A stretch of DNA of 50,192 nucleotides, from NCBI GenBank assembly GCA_947490845.1, contig CANLHI010000005.1:1-50192 (forward strand), written 5' to 3'. Below the pieces are notes generated by a model. That model searched no databases and was not told where the DNA came from. It worked only from the letters and a program-made list of their open reading frames with translations. Of this stretch, positions 26,396 to 34,840 are shown in pieces. Every line of letters starts with the position of its first letter. Within the stretch, counting starts at the first letter, position 1. Position numbers and translations under genes: made by a program. The stretch comes from Actinomycetota bacterium (GTDB lineage: Bacteria > Actinomycetota > Actinomycetes > Nanopelagicales > Nanopelagicaceae).

Positions 26396-27050
26396 CAAGT
26401 AGTCCAGCGCGTCCAAGTTCCATAACCATTTCATCGCGCAGATCTGCAAACTGATCTGTTGGTGAAACTGGGAAATACCCACCCTTGATGCGGGTGCGGT
26501 AACCACGGTTTGGTGTTCCATCTGGATCTGCGACGATGCCGGTATTCCAAGCACCTTCGTAAGAATCGATGTGGTGGTATGACTCGTTAATTCCAGTGCT
26601 GAAGCGAACTGCATCGAAAACATAGAACTCGGCTTCAGGTGCGAAGAACGCCTGATCTGCGATACCAGTTGACTTCAAATAATCAACAGCCTTTGCAACT
26701 ACTCCACGAGGATCACGTGAGTAAGGAGTGTTATCTGATGGATTGTGCACAGAGAAGAGAATCACAAGAGTCTTTTCGTGGCGGAACGGATCGATAAATG
26801 CTGAAGATGGAATAGGCAGCAACTTCATATCGGATTCGTGAATTGATTGGAAGCCACGGATTGATGAACCATCGAACATCAAGCCATCGGTGAAAACGGC
26901 TTCGTCGAATGATTCAACCGGAACGTTGAAGTGGTGTTGGATTCCTGGAAGATCGGTAAAACGAACATCAACTAATTTTACATCTTCTTTTTTAATGTAA
27001 GCAAAAACTTCTGCTGAGTTTTTAAACATTTGAGCGAGCTCCTCGTGTCT

Positions 27051-27064
27051 TCGAAATTATTCGA
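27051..27064. promoter_or_regulatory. Small palindrome upstream of glnA
   Basis: TCGAA-atta-TTCGA, 5-bp perfect arms, 22 bp upstream of the glnA start. It could be an operator or chance. It does not match the actinobacterial LexA or GlnR consensus that I know. Confidence 0.2.
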
Positions 27065-27214
27065 GAGTAAGGCGGAATTTTCACATCTGCCAGTTTTACT
27101 CGGGCCTCAACTTTGAGAGCGACCGATCTAGGTAAACCCTAAGACTTCTATGGCGTTTTGGCATAACTGGTGTGTTACATCCATGTAAAACCTGCAGCTC
27201 TTGGGCCGATTCAG

Positions 27215-27220
27215 TAGGCT
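27215..27220 (+). promoter_or_regulatory. Putative leaderless -10 hexamer of the RDD gene
   Basis: TAGGCT, 7 nt before the ATG at 27228. The 198-bp divergent region 27030-27227 must also hold the glnA promoter, which I could not place. Confidence 0.4.
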
Positions 27221-27227
27221 CGCCCGC

Positions 27228-27587
27228 ATGAAACATGAGATCAGTTTGGGCCGCCGCTTGCTCGGGCTCACCATCGACTGGCTCATGTGTTACGCGATCG
27301 CCCTTGGCCTATTGGGCGAAGGTGGCCTAACTTTGCTGGTCTTCTTTATTGAGGTCCTGGTTTTGACCAGTTTTGGGGGAGCAACCGCAGGTCATCGGAT
27401 TGTGGGGCTAAAGGTAGTTCGCTTTACTGATGGTGGCGCACCTTCGCCAGTCCAGGCGCTCATAAGAACGGTCTTATTAGTCCTTGTTGTAACTGCAATT
27501 ACCTACGATGAAAACGGCCGTGGGATTCACGAGCGGCTTAGCGGAACTGCATTGCTTGATCTGCGTAAAAAAAAGTTTAGCGCTTAG
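27228..27587 (+). CDS. RDD-family membrane protein
   Basis: 119 residues with two or three hydrophobic helices. The family Arg and Asp-Asp-like positions are in GRRLLGLTIDWLMCY, with GGATAGHRIVGLKVVRF and a HERLSGTALL end. Function is unknown in Actinobacteria. The position between glnA and DUF4191/lipA matches mycobacterial Rv2219A. The longer frame from TTG at 27201 is rejected in favour of ATG 27228 because of the family start and the upstream -10 box. It overlaps DUF4191 by 11 bp. Confidence 0.85.
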   Translation: MKHEISLGRRLLGLTIDWLMCYAIALGLLGEGGLTLLVFFIEVLVLTSFGGATAGHRIVGLKVVRFTDGGAPSPVQALIRTVLLVLVVTAITYDENGRGIHERLSGTALLDLRKKKFSA

Positions 27588-28257
27588 GAACGCGAACGCC
27601 CTTTGGCATTGGTCCTTTTGGAATTGGAAGAGACATTCCGCCAACAGCCTTAAAGCGCGCACGAACTTCACGCATTTGATGCGCCGATAACTTCTTCGGC
27701 AACTTAGCGACATGCTTCTGTAATTTACGAATCGGAACTTGGCCTGAGCTATCTCCAACCATGATCTCGATGACTGGCACACCCGGTGCAAAACGCTCAG
27801 CTTTCTTTCGCTCATCCTGCAACATAATTCTCACTGCTTGGGTTCCTTCACCGGTTAAAACTATTCCGGCGCGACCGATGCTGCGATGGACCATATCTTG
27901 ATTCTTGGTCACTGCAACTGCAGGAGTTGTAACCCAACCTTTACGAATTGCCATCAGAACGCTGGCTCCGGCACCGATCTGTCCTTCGATTGAAACATAG
28001 GCAGCCGATCCAGCGATACGAGTAAAGAAAAACATCGCGGCAAGAACTGCAACAGGAAGTGAGACAAAACCGAGATAAATAGGATGACCGACGGTGATTC
28101 CAATTGCGATACCTATTGCCCAAGTGATTGCAAAGACACCAAAGATGCCGGCGCCAATCCATGGCTTTACTGATTTGGTTACAGAGTAAGCATCACGGAA
28201 AGTTTTGAAGCGGACCTTTTTAATCTTCGGCTCTTTCGCCTTATTTCTATTAAACAT
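27577..28257 (-). CDS. DUF4191 membrane protein
   Basis: 226 residues: basic N-terminus (MFNRNKAKEPKIKKVRF), two hydrophobic helices (WIGAGIFGVFAITWAIGIAI and LGFVSLPVAVLAAMFFF), then a cytoplasmic domain with VHRSIGRAGIVLTGEG and a basic proline-rich tail. It matches actinobacterial DUF4191, found beside lipA as in mycobacterial Rv2219. Function unknown. TAAACT lies 6 nt before the ATG, inside the tail of the preceding plsC-like gene. Confidence 0.85.
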   Translation of the reverse strand: MFNRNKAKEPKIKKVRFKTFRDAYSVTKSVKPWIGAGIFGVFAITWAIGIAIGITVGHPIYLGFVSLPVAVLAAMFFFTRIAGSAAYVSIEGQIGAGASVLMAIRKGWVTTPAVAVTKNQDMVHRSIGRAGIVLTGEGTQAVRIMLQDERKKAERFAPGVPVIEIMVGDSSGQVPIRKLQKHVAKLPKKLSAHQMREVRARFKAVGGMSLPIPKGPMPKGVRVPKR

Positions 28258-28261
28258 GTCT

Positions 28262-28960
28262 TTAGTTTAGGGGAGCGGGCGCCGTACCACCAAGACGAGC
28301 GGGCGCCCAGCGTTGACCAGCATGGTTATCTGGGTATTTACCTTGTACTTCATGAAGTAGGTCAAGAAGTGTCTCGCGCAATAACTTCTCACCAGCATCA
28401 ACATCGCTGCCCTTTTCGAATATAAGTGGTTCACCAAAAGTTACAAAAATTGGGGTTTTCCTGCGGCGAAGATCTCGCTTTACTCCCTTGGTCCAAATTC
28501 TTTGTGAGCCCCATACGATCGTTGGAATAACTGGGACACCCGAACCCATCGCAAGTCGGACTGCACCAGATTTCAACTCCTTTATTTCAAAACTTCTTGA
28601 AATTGTGCCTTCTGGAAAAATCCCAATAACTTCGCCAGCGCGAAGAGCGCGCAGCGCTGCAACAAATGAGGCCGAACCGCTGCTGCGATCTACATTTATA
28701 TGATGCATGCCGCGCATCAATGGTCCAGCTAATTTGTTATCGAAAATTTCCTTCTTAGCCATAAAGCGGACTAGTCGACCTGAAGGCAGTGCGGCGGTGC
28801 CGATCAACGCGAAATCCAAATATCCGATGTGATTCATCGCCAGAATGGCGCCACCTTTGCGTGGAACATTTGCTTCGCCATTAAATGTAAATTTCAGGCC
28901 GAGGTATTTCCAAAAAGTCTTTAAGGCAATAATTACTGGGGGATAGACAACTTCAGCCAT
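28262..28960 (-). CDS. PlsC-type lysophospholipid acyltransferase
   Basis: 232 residues from [17 protein letters not shown]. The H-x4-D catalytic motif is [12 protein letters not shown], followed by [19 protein letters not shown] and [15 protein letters not shown] membrane-associated 1-acyl-glycerol-3-phosphate acyltransferase is most likely. It is the second such gene in the window and, unlike the one at 18230, intact. The frame extends upstream to 29017, but the ATG at 28960 gives only an 8-bp overlap with lipA and a family-like start. It ends the lipB-lipA-plsC operon. Confidence 0.85.
   Translation of the reverse strand: MAEVVYPPVIIALKTFWKYLGLKFTFNGEANVPRKGGAILAMNHIGYLDFALIGTAALPSGRLVRFMAKKEIFDNKLAGPLMRGMHHINVDRSSGSASFVAALRALRAGEVIGIFPEGTISRSFEIKELKSGAVRLAMGSGVPVIPTIVWGSQRIWTKGVKRDLRRRKTPIFVTFGEPLIFEKGSDVDAGEKLLRETLLDLLHEVQGKYPDNHAGQRWAPARLGGTAPAPLN
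28264..28269 (-). promoter_or_regulatory. Putative leaderless -10 hexamer of the DUF4191 gene
   Basis: TAAACT on the minus strand, 6-nt spacer to the ATG at 28257. Confidence 0.4.
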
Positions 28961-29897
28961 GGGTCGATCCCTGTGTGGCGCGTGCTTCTTGCGCTTGCTT
29001 ATAAAGCTTTCCTGCACGATAGCTGGAACGAACTAATGGTCCGCTCATAACACCGAGGAAACCAACAGCGGTTGCTTCATCACTGAGTTCGACGAACTCT
29101 TCAGGCTTAACCCAACGTTCAACCGGGTGATGCTTATTGGTTGGACGTAAGTACTGTGTAATTGTGATTAAGTCACAACCTGCGGCGTGTAAGTCAACAA
29201 GGGCTTGCGAAACTTCTTCGCGAGTTTCACCAAGTCCCAAGATCAGGTTGGATTTGGTAACCAAACCGAAATCGCGCGCCATCCCGATTACTTGCAAGGA
29301 CTTTTCATAGGTAAAGGCAGGTCGAATGCGCTTGAAAATTCGTGGCACAGTTTCAAGGTTGTGGGCAAATACTTCTGGTTGTGTTTCAAAAATCTGGTTT
29401 AGTAGCTCGGACTTGGCATGAAAATCTGGTGCCAACATTTCTACGCCACAACCTGGATTTAATTCATGTACTTGGCGAATTGTTTCGGCATACAACCAAG
29501 CACCTTCATCGGGTAGATCATCTCTGGTTACACCTGTGATGGTTGCATATCGCAGCCCCATGGCCTTTACAGATTCAGCTACCTTGCGTGGCTCTTCGCG
29601 ATCAATAGGCAGCGGTTTGCCAGTGTCGATATTACAAAAATCACAACGACGAGTGCAGCGATCACCACCGATTAAGAAAGTTGCTTCTTTATCTTCCCAG
29701 CATTCGAAAATATTTGGACAGGCGGCCTCTTGGCAAACAGTATGCAGGCCTTCGCTCTTAACTAGTGAGCGCAATCTGGTGTATTCAGGACCCATATTGG
29801 CGCGCGTCTTAATCCATTCTGGCTTACGTTCTATCGGAGTTTCGGTGTTGCGTGCTTCGATGCGAAGTAATTTGCGGCCATCGGGAGCGATCGTCAT
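28953..29897 (-). CDS. lipA: Lipoyl synthase
   Basis: Radical-SAM enzyme inserting two sulfurs into octanoyl-protein to form lipoate. It binds two clusters: the auxiliary one through [12 protein letters not shown] and the SAM cluster through [11 protein letters not shown] (Cys-x3-Cys-x2-Cys). The C-terminal SSYRAGKLY carries the conserved Ser ligand region. 314 residues. Its start overlaps the lipB stop by 4 bp. The products serve the E2 enzyme and the glycine cleavage system whose parts lie at 34.8-40.9 kb. Confidence 0.96.
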   Translation of the reverse strand: MTIAPDGRKLLRIEARNTETPIERKPEWIKTRANMGPEYTRLRSLVKSEGLHTVCQEAACPNIFECWEDKEATFLIGGDRCTRRCDFCNIDTGKPLPIDREEPRKVAESVKAMGLRYATITGVTRDDLPDEGAWLYAETIRQVHELNPGCGVEMLAPDFHAKSELLNQIFETQPEVFAHNLETVPRIFKRIRPAFTYEKSLQVIGMARDFGLVTKSNLILGLGETREEVSQALVDLHAAGCDLITITQYLRPTNKHHPVERWVKPEEFVELSDEATAVGFLGVMSGPLVRSSYRAGKLYKQAQEARATQGSTHG

Positions 29898-30562
29898 GCG
29901 CTTACCTTACCCAGTGCTTCGATTAGATACTTCTCAACAGCAGCGGTTACCTCAGAGATATCAATCTCGCGCTCTAATTCGATAGCCATGGAAGTCACAT
30001 CAGCATCATTTATGCCACAAGGAACTATTTGGCCAAAGGCTGAGAGGTCGGGGCAGACATTGAGTGCAAAGCCATGCATGGTCACACCAGATGCCACCCT
30101 GATACCAATTGCAGCGATCTTGCGGTCACCTTTAATATCACTAACCCAAACACCAGATCGGTCATCTATTCGTATCGCGTTTATTCCGAAATCTGCACAA
30201 ACTTTTATCAGCGCACCTTCTAAGGTATGGACAAATCCCACTAATTCAGTTGGCTTCAATAATTTCACAATTGGATATCCAACTAACTGTCCAGGACCAT
30301 GCCAAGTAATTCGCCCGCCGCGGTCAACGTCAACAACCGGGGTGCCATCTGTTGGTCTTTCGAAATCTTGGGTGCGCTTGCCGGCCGTGTAAACCGAAGG
30401 ATGTTCAAGAAGTATCAAAGTATTTGGACGCTGGCCGGTGACCACTTCTGAATGGAAAGTCCGTTGTAATTCAAGTGCGTCTTGGTAATCCATCAGGCCC
30501 CTGTGATTTAACGCAATATTCACAGACAACTTTTCAGTGGTGATAGGCGTTTGTAGTGGCAC
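29894..30562 (-). CDS. lipB: Octanoyl-[acyl-carrier protein]:protein octanoyltransferase
   Basis: Transfers octanoyl groups to lipoyl domains, the first step of endogenous lipoate synthesis. 222 residues with [18 protein letters not shown], the catalytic Lys in [11 protein letters not shown] and the catalytic Cys in [16 protein letters not shown] start at 30562, with TACGCT 6 nt upstream. First gene of the lipB-lipA-plsC operon, divergent from the MMPL transporter. Confidence 0.95.
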   Translation of the reverse strand: MPLQTPITTEKLSVNIALNHRGLMDYQDALELQRTFHSEVVTGQRPNTLILLEHPSVYTAGKRTQDFERPTDGTPVVDVDRGGRITWHGPGQLVGYPIVKLLKPTELVGFVHTLEGALIKVCADFGINAIRIDDRSGVWVSDIKGDRKIAAIGIRVASGVTMHGFALNVCPDLSAFGQIVPCGINDADVTSMAIELEREIDISEVTAAVEKYLIEALGKVSA

Positions 30563-30568
30563 AGGTAC

Positions 30569-30574
30569 AGCGTA
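30569..30574 (-). promoter_or_regulatory. Putative leaderless -10 hexamer of the lipB operon
   Basis: TACGCT on the minus strand, 6-nt spacer to the GTG at 30562. Same hexamer as at 20779. Confidence 0.45.
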
Positions 30575-30633
30575 AAGGTAGGCTGTTCTCCTAGCGAATT
30601 CCGCTCATATACGCCCCGAAAGGCTTACATATC

Positions 30634-32787
30634 GTGACTCTCCAACACGCCCAAAAGAACCGTAAACCATTTGCCATCGCCATGTTGGTGGTCATCGCCT
30701 GGATAGTGATCACAGGTATTTTTGGACCGCTCTTCGGCAAGTTAACGTCCGTCCAAGAGAATAACAACTCTTCCTTCCTGCCCAAAGGTGCTGAAGCGAC
30801 CTTGGCTGCAGACCAAATCAAAGATTTCTCTTCGCAAGACTCATTTAACTTTCCAGCGTTAGTTCTCTTTGAAGGAACTTTTACTCCTGCAACGCTAGCT
30901 GCGGTTAGTGATCATGTCACCAAAGTTGGAGATTTAACTTTGGCCGATACGACAGCGAAGATTTCAGATTATTTAGCCCCTGGCCAAGTGATAAGTGTAT
31001 TTCCGGCCGCAGATGGAAAAGCACTTCTTGCAATTATTCCACTTGATGGAAATGCAATTTCAAAATTATTACCAAATGATGAACCTGTACTCCCTGCAGC
31101 GATTGAAGCGCTGAGAGAAGACATCAAGCCGATCGCCGAAGCCAATGGATTTACGCCGTATGTAACTGGACCTGGCGGATTATTAGGCGATCTTTTTGGA
31201 GCATTCGGTTCGATCGACTCAACTTTGCTCCTTACGACACTGGCAGTGGTTGCCATTATCTTAATTTTTGTATATCGGTCTCCAGTCCTTTGGATTATTC
31301 CTTTACTGTCTTCACTATTTGCGCTCTCAACTGCCGGCGGCATCATTTATCTCTTAGCTAAAAACGATATCCTTGACGTGGATGGGCAATCGCAGGGAAT
31401 TCTTTCGGTATTAGTTATTGGTGCTGCAACAGATTATGCGCTCTTACTTATCGCCCGTTATCGCGAAGAATTGCACTTCACTGATAATCGATTCGTAGCG
31501 ATGCGCGCAGCGTATAAAGGCGTTTGGGAGCCAATTCTTGCCTCTGGTTCAACAGTTGCAATCTCACTTTTGATTTTGCTATTTAGCCAATTAACAAATA
31601 CCGCAAGCCTTGGACCTATTGGTGCTATCGGAATCGTTGTCTCGATGATCACTATTTTGACACTCCTGCCAGCGCTGCTCTTGCTATTTGGCCGCTGGAT
31701 ATTCTGGCCACGTGTGCCAGAAAATGATGGTGACGATCATGTTTTATCCGGGCTTTGGGCAAAGGTCGCAAATTCAATTGGAAAAAATCCTCGCAAGGCA
31801 TGGGTTATAACTGGAGTTATTCTCTTGGCATTTGCTGCGACTTCCACGACTTTAAAAACTGATGGACTTGGCACCGTTGATTCATTCACAGGTAATCCCG
31901 AATCTGTCGTCGGCCAGAAAATCCTCGAAACACATTTCCCAGGTGGTGAAGGTGATCCAACTCAGGTTGTGGTTGATGTAAATAAGATTGCTGCAGTTAC
32001 CGCTGCGATAAGGAACGCGCCTGGTGTCACAGATGTAACACCGATGCTCGATGGCATGTTAATTCCTGGTCAGCCAACGCCTGAAATGAAGATCGTAAAT
32101 GGACGCGCGATTCTAAATGTGACGCTAAATAAGGTTCCAGATAGCGTTGAGGCAGGCAATGACATTCCGAAGATTCGCGAGCTTGCTAAGGGAGCGGATT
32201 CAACTGCCTTGGTAGGCGGAACTAGCGCCGTGTATTTTGATGTGCGCGCGGCAAATGATCGCGATAATAAGACGATCATTCCAATTATTTTGTTGGTAAT
32301 TACTCTGATCTTGGGCTTATTGTTGCGCAGCATAGTGAGCGCAATTGTTCTTTTGGGAACAGTCGTTCTAAGTTATTTTGCAACGCTCGGTGTTTGTGCT
32401 CTTGTCTTTAATCACGTATTTGGTTTTGCAGGTGGCGATAACTCATTCCCTCTCTTTGCCTTTATATTCTTGGTCGCACTTGGTATCGACTACAACATCT
32501 TCCTGATGACTCGCGTACGTGAAGAAAGTACCAAGATCGGAACCCGTGCTGGTGTCATAAAGGGCGTGACGGTTACGGGCGCCGTTATTACTTCTGCCGG
32601 TGTTGTGCTTGCTGCAACATTCGCAGTTCTTGGTCTGCTTCCTCTAGTACCGCTGGCGCAACTTGGTTTCGCAGTCGCCTTTGGCGTGCTTCTAGATACC
32701 ATCATTGTTCGCTCAATCTTGGTGCCTGCTCTTGTTCACGAGATTGGCCCAAAGATCTGGTGGCCTTCTAAATTGCAAAACAAGTAA
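30634..32787 (+). CDS. MMPL/RND-family membrane transporter
   Basis: 717 residues with two repeated halves, each an extracytoplasmic domain followed by a helix bundle. The proton-relay motifs are GAATDYALLLIARYREEL and ALGIDYNIFLMTRVREE (Asp-Tyr pairs). MMPL proteins export lipids or siderophores in Actinobacteria; the substrate here is unknown. GTG start at 30634. It is not in the mycobacterial lipB-Rv2216 interval from memory, so it is probably inserted here together with the downstream FAD gene. Confidence 0.88.
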   Translation: MTLQHAQKNRKPFAIAMLVVIAWIVITGIFGPLFGKLTSVQENNNSSFLPKGAEATLAADQIKDFSSQDSFNFPALVLFEGTFTPATLAAVSDHVTKVGDLTLADTTAKISDYLAPGQVISVFPAADGKALLAIIPLDGNAISKLLPNDEPVLPAAIEALREDIKPIAEANGFTPYVTGPGGLLGDLFGAFGSIDSTLLLTTLAVVAIILIFVYRSPVLWIIPLLSSLFALSTAGGIIYLLAKNDILDVDGQSQGILSVLVIGAATDYALLLIARYREELHFTDNRFVAMRAAYKGVWEPILASGSTVAISLLILLFSQLTNTASLGPIGAIGIVVSMITILTLLPALLLLFGRWIFWPRVPENDGDDHVLSGLWAKVANSIGKNPRKAWVITGVILLAFAATSTTLKTDGLGTVDSFTGNPESVVGQKILETHFPGGEGDPTQVVVDVNKIAAVTAAIRNAPGVTDVTPMLDGMLIPGQPTPEMKIVNGRAILNVTLNKVPDSVEAGNDIPKIRELAKGADSTALVGGTSAVYFDVRAANDRDNKTIIPIILLVITLILGLLLRSIVSAIVLLGTVVLSYFATLGVCALVFNHVFGFAGGDNSFPLFAFIFLVALGIDYNIFLMTRVREESTKIGTRAGVIKGVTVTGAVITSAGVVLAATFAVLGLLPLVPLAQLGFAVAFGVLLDTIIVRSILVPALVHEIGPKIWWPSKLQNK

Positions 32788-32801
32788 ATCCACTTCATTA
32801 G

Positions 32802-33968
32802 ATGTACTTAGTCATTGGGGCAGGTCTCGCAGGTCTTAGCGCGGCGCTGACGCTGCAAGAGGCCGGCCACGCGGTGACGGTAATTGATGGGGCAGACAGA
32901 GCTGGCGGACGAATTTCTACCGATGTAATCGATGGATTTATTTTGGATCGCGGCTTTCAGTTAATTAATCTAAATTATCCGGAAGTTAAGCGACTTGGTC
33001 TTTCGACAGAGTTAGATTTTAGAATCGCGCCTCGAACGGTAGGTGTTTGTAGCGGAAATAAAAGGGTTGTGATTGGTGATCCGCGACAGGCACCGCTTTC
33101 AGCCTTCTCATCAAAGATCGGCACTTTAAGAGAGAAACTTTCCTTTCTCAAATACCTGGCCACTAAGCCTGCAGCGAATGAAGATGTTCAAAATCATCTC
33201 TTGCGTTGTGGCACTGGAGGGCTTTATGACAAGGTGCTGAAGCCATTTCTGCAAGGTGTTTTTCTAACCGATCCATCACAAGTAAGTGCAGTGGTCGGTC
33301 GTGAATTAATTGGAAGTTTTATATCGGGGAAATCAGGAATACCGGCTAAAGGTGTAGGTGTTTTTTCAGAAACTCTAGCAAAGAGGGTAATTGATCTGCG
33401 CTTAAATACCCAGGTTGAAGAGGTTCGCGGCAATCGCATCCTGACAAACCAAGGTGAGATAGTCGCAACCAAGATTATCCTGGCAACTGATTTAACCACC
33501 GCAGCACAATTACTAAATGCCGATCAAGTATCACCACTAATCCGATCAACAACTTGGTATCACGTTGCCGTGGATGCGCCATCTGATAGTTCTGAATTGA
33601 TATTAGATGCTGATCATCGAGGACCGGTGGTTAATTCACTGGTTATCTCAAATCTTTCAAAGAATTATGCTCCTGCGGGTCAAAATTTAATCTCTTCAAC
33701 CACGGTTACACATGCATCCGAATCAGAAGTAAGGCGCCATCTGGCTTTGATGTGGGGGAGTTCGACTGAGAATTGGCGGCTGATTGCAAAGTATGAAATA
33801 AATTCTGCGCTACCGCTCTTTGCTCCCGGTAAAACTAAAGCCACGAGTTCGAAATTTAGTGATGTTATTTACCTTGCTGGAGATTATCTATCTGCACCAT
33901 CACAAAACGGTGCGCTAGCGTCTGGCCGACTTGCGGCGCTGGAATTAATGCTCGACGAGGGCTTGTAG
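32802..33968 (+). CDS. FAD-dependent oxidoreductase (amine oxidase/protoporphyrinogen oxidase-like)
   Basis: 388 residues. It begins with a dinucleotide-binding fold (LVIGAGLAGLSAALTLQEAG) and the GG doublet DRAGGRISTD, and ends with the FAD motif VIYLAGDYLSAPSQNGALASGR split over the last 30 residues. Related enzymes include phytoene-desaturase-like and HemY-like oxidoreductases, so the substrate cannot be named. It follows MMPL by 14 bp, likely in one operon, and overlaps the convergent epimerase by 24 bp. Confidence 0.8.
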   Translation: MYLVIGAGLAGLSAALTLQEAGHAVTVIDGADRAGGRISTDVIDGFILDRGFQLINLNYPEVKRLGLSTELDFRIAPRTVGVCSGNKRVVIGDPRQAPLSAFSSKIGTLREKLSFLKYLATKPAANEDVQNHLLRCGTGGLYDKVLKPFLQGVFLTDPSQVSAVVGRELIGSFISGKSGIPAKGVGVFSETLAKRVIDLRLNTQVEEVRGNRILTNQGEIVATKIILATDLTTAAQLLNADQVSPLIRSTTWYHVAVDAPSDSSELILDADHRGPVVNSLVISNLSKNYAPAGQNLISSTTVTHASESEVRRHLALMWGSSTENWRLIAKYEINSALPLFAPGKTKATSSKFSDVIYLAGDYLSAPSQNGALASGRLAALELMLDEGL

Positions 33969-34835
33969 CGCTGTTGAAATGTGTGGATAGTCCCAATTAA
34001 ATTCCGCCTGCGTTAATACGGTTGGCATTACTTTCTTCGAGCCAAGGACTTCACTTGCAAAGCCGCCGAGTCCGATCTTTAACGCAATTGCAGGCGCTGG
34101 GAAAAGAGCGGGACGCTTCATTGCTCTTGCAAGGGCTGCGGTAAATTCTTGATTTGTAACTGGATTGGGCGAAGTTAAATTGACTGGACCCGAAATGTTT
34201 TTCTCGAGTGAGAAGATAATTGCGCGAACAACATCGTGCAGGGTAATCCAAGACCACCATTGTTTTCCCGAACCTAGCTTTCCACCAAGACCAAATCTAA
34301 AGAGAGGAAGCATCCGACCGAGTGCGCCACCGGTTGGGTCTAATACAAGTCCGGTACGGAGTTTGACGGTGCGAACATCGCCAGCCAAGTCCGCTGCCGC
34401 TTCCCATTCGCGGCAGACCGCGGCGAGGAAGTCGTTGCCAGATGAATCACTTTCAACAATTGCGCGATTTCCAGAATCGCCATACCAGCCAATTGCGCTG
34501 GCGCAAATAAACACTTCTGGCTTTACTTCAGCAACTGCATTCGCGATTGCAGTTGTTCCAAGTAGGCGTGAGTTTAGAATCTCAGCTTTGAATTTTTTTG
34601 ACCACCGCTTATCACTTACTCCGACACCGGCTAGATGAATCACGGCATCAACGCCACGCAGCGCCTCTATATCTACATAACCAGTCTTTGGATCCCACTG
34701 AATTTCATCAGAAGATACTGTGGCGCGACGGACCAGGCGTTGCACAGTGTGACCTTCAGATTTTAAGTGACCAACGAGTGCGCTTCCGATTAGCCCAGAT
34801 GCACCTGTAATTGCGATACGTTGCGGAACGCTCAT
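33945..34835 (-). CDS. TIGR01777-family NAD-dependent epimerase-like protein
   Basis: 296 residues. Extended-SDR fold with ITGASGLIGSALVGHL at the N-terminus, ICASAIGWYGDSGNR in the middle, and a C-terminal DUF1731-like end (EVLGSKKVMPTVLTQAEFNWDYP). Often called sugar-nucleotide epimerase but without proven activity. It follows sucB by 5 bp as mycobacterial Rv2216 follows dlaT, so it is part of the pepA-lpdA-sucB operon. Confidence 0.9.
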   Translation of the reverse strand: MSVPQRIAITGASGLIGSALVGHLKSEGHTVQRLVRRATVSSDEIQWDPKTGYVDIEALRGVDAVIHLAGVGVSDKRWSKKFKAEILNSRLLGTTAIANAVAEVKPEVFICASAIGWYGDSGNRAIVESDSSGNDFLAAVCREWEAAADLAGDVRTVKLRTGLVLDPTGGALGRMLPLFRFGLGGKLGSGKQWWSWITLHDVVRAIIFSLEKNISGPVNLTSPNPVTNQEFTAALARAMKRPALFPAPAIALKIGLGGFASEVLGSKKVMPTVLTQAEFNWDYPHISTALQALVEH

Positions 34836-34840
34836 TTACC

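Larger units (their letters stand above)
25443..27029 (-). pseudogene. glnA: Glutamine synthetase type I, frameshifted by two internal duplications
   Basis: Ammonia assimilation enzyme. The reading frame breaks into three pieces: 27029 to about 26316 ([34 protein letters not shown]), a middle part ([35 protein letters not shown]), and the C-terminus ending FELYFDI at 25443. Breaks coincide with tandem duplications of 31 bp (26334-26395) and 122 bp (25804-26047). Removing one copy of each leaves 1434 bp, exactly 477 residues, the normal GlnA length. A DLYEL motif at the adenylylation position is kept. AGGAG lies 9 nt before the ATG. As glnA is usually essential, an assembly error is likelier than a real pseudogene. 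Confidence 0.93.

Noticed and set aside
25443..27029. Three separate small genes in place of glnA
   Set aside because: The pieces are consecutive segments of one glutamine synthetase and join perfectly when the duplicated units are removed.
27051..27064. SOS (LexA) box upstream of glnA
   Set aside because: TCGAA-n4-TTCGA lacks the inner bases and spacing of the actinobacterial SOS box.
27174..27191. GTTAC-n6-GTAAAAC sequence resembling a GlnR box between glnA and the RDD gene
   Set aside because: The second half-site does not match the consensus, and it is about 145 bp from the glnA start and closer to the RDD promoter. Too weak without a motif search.
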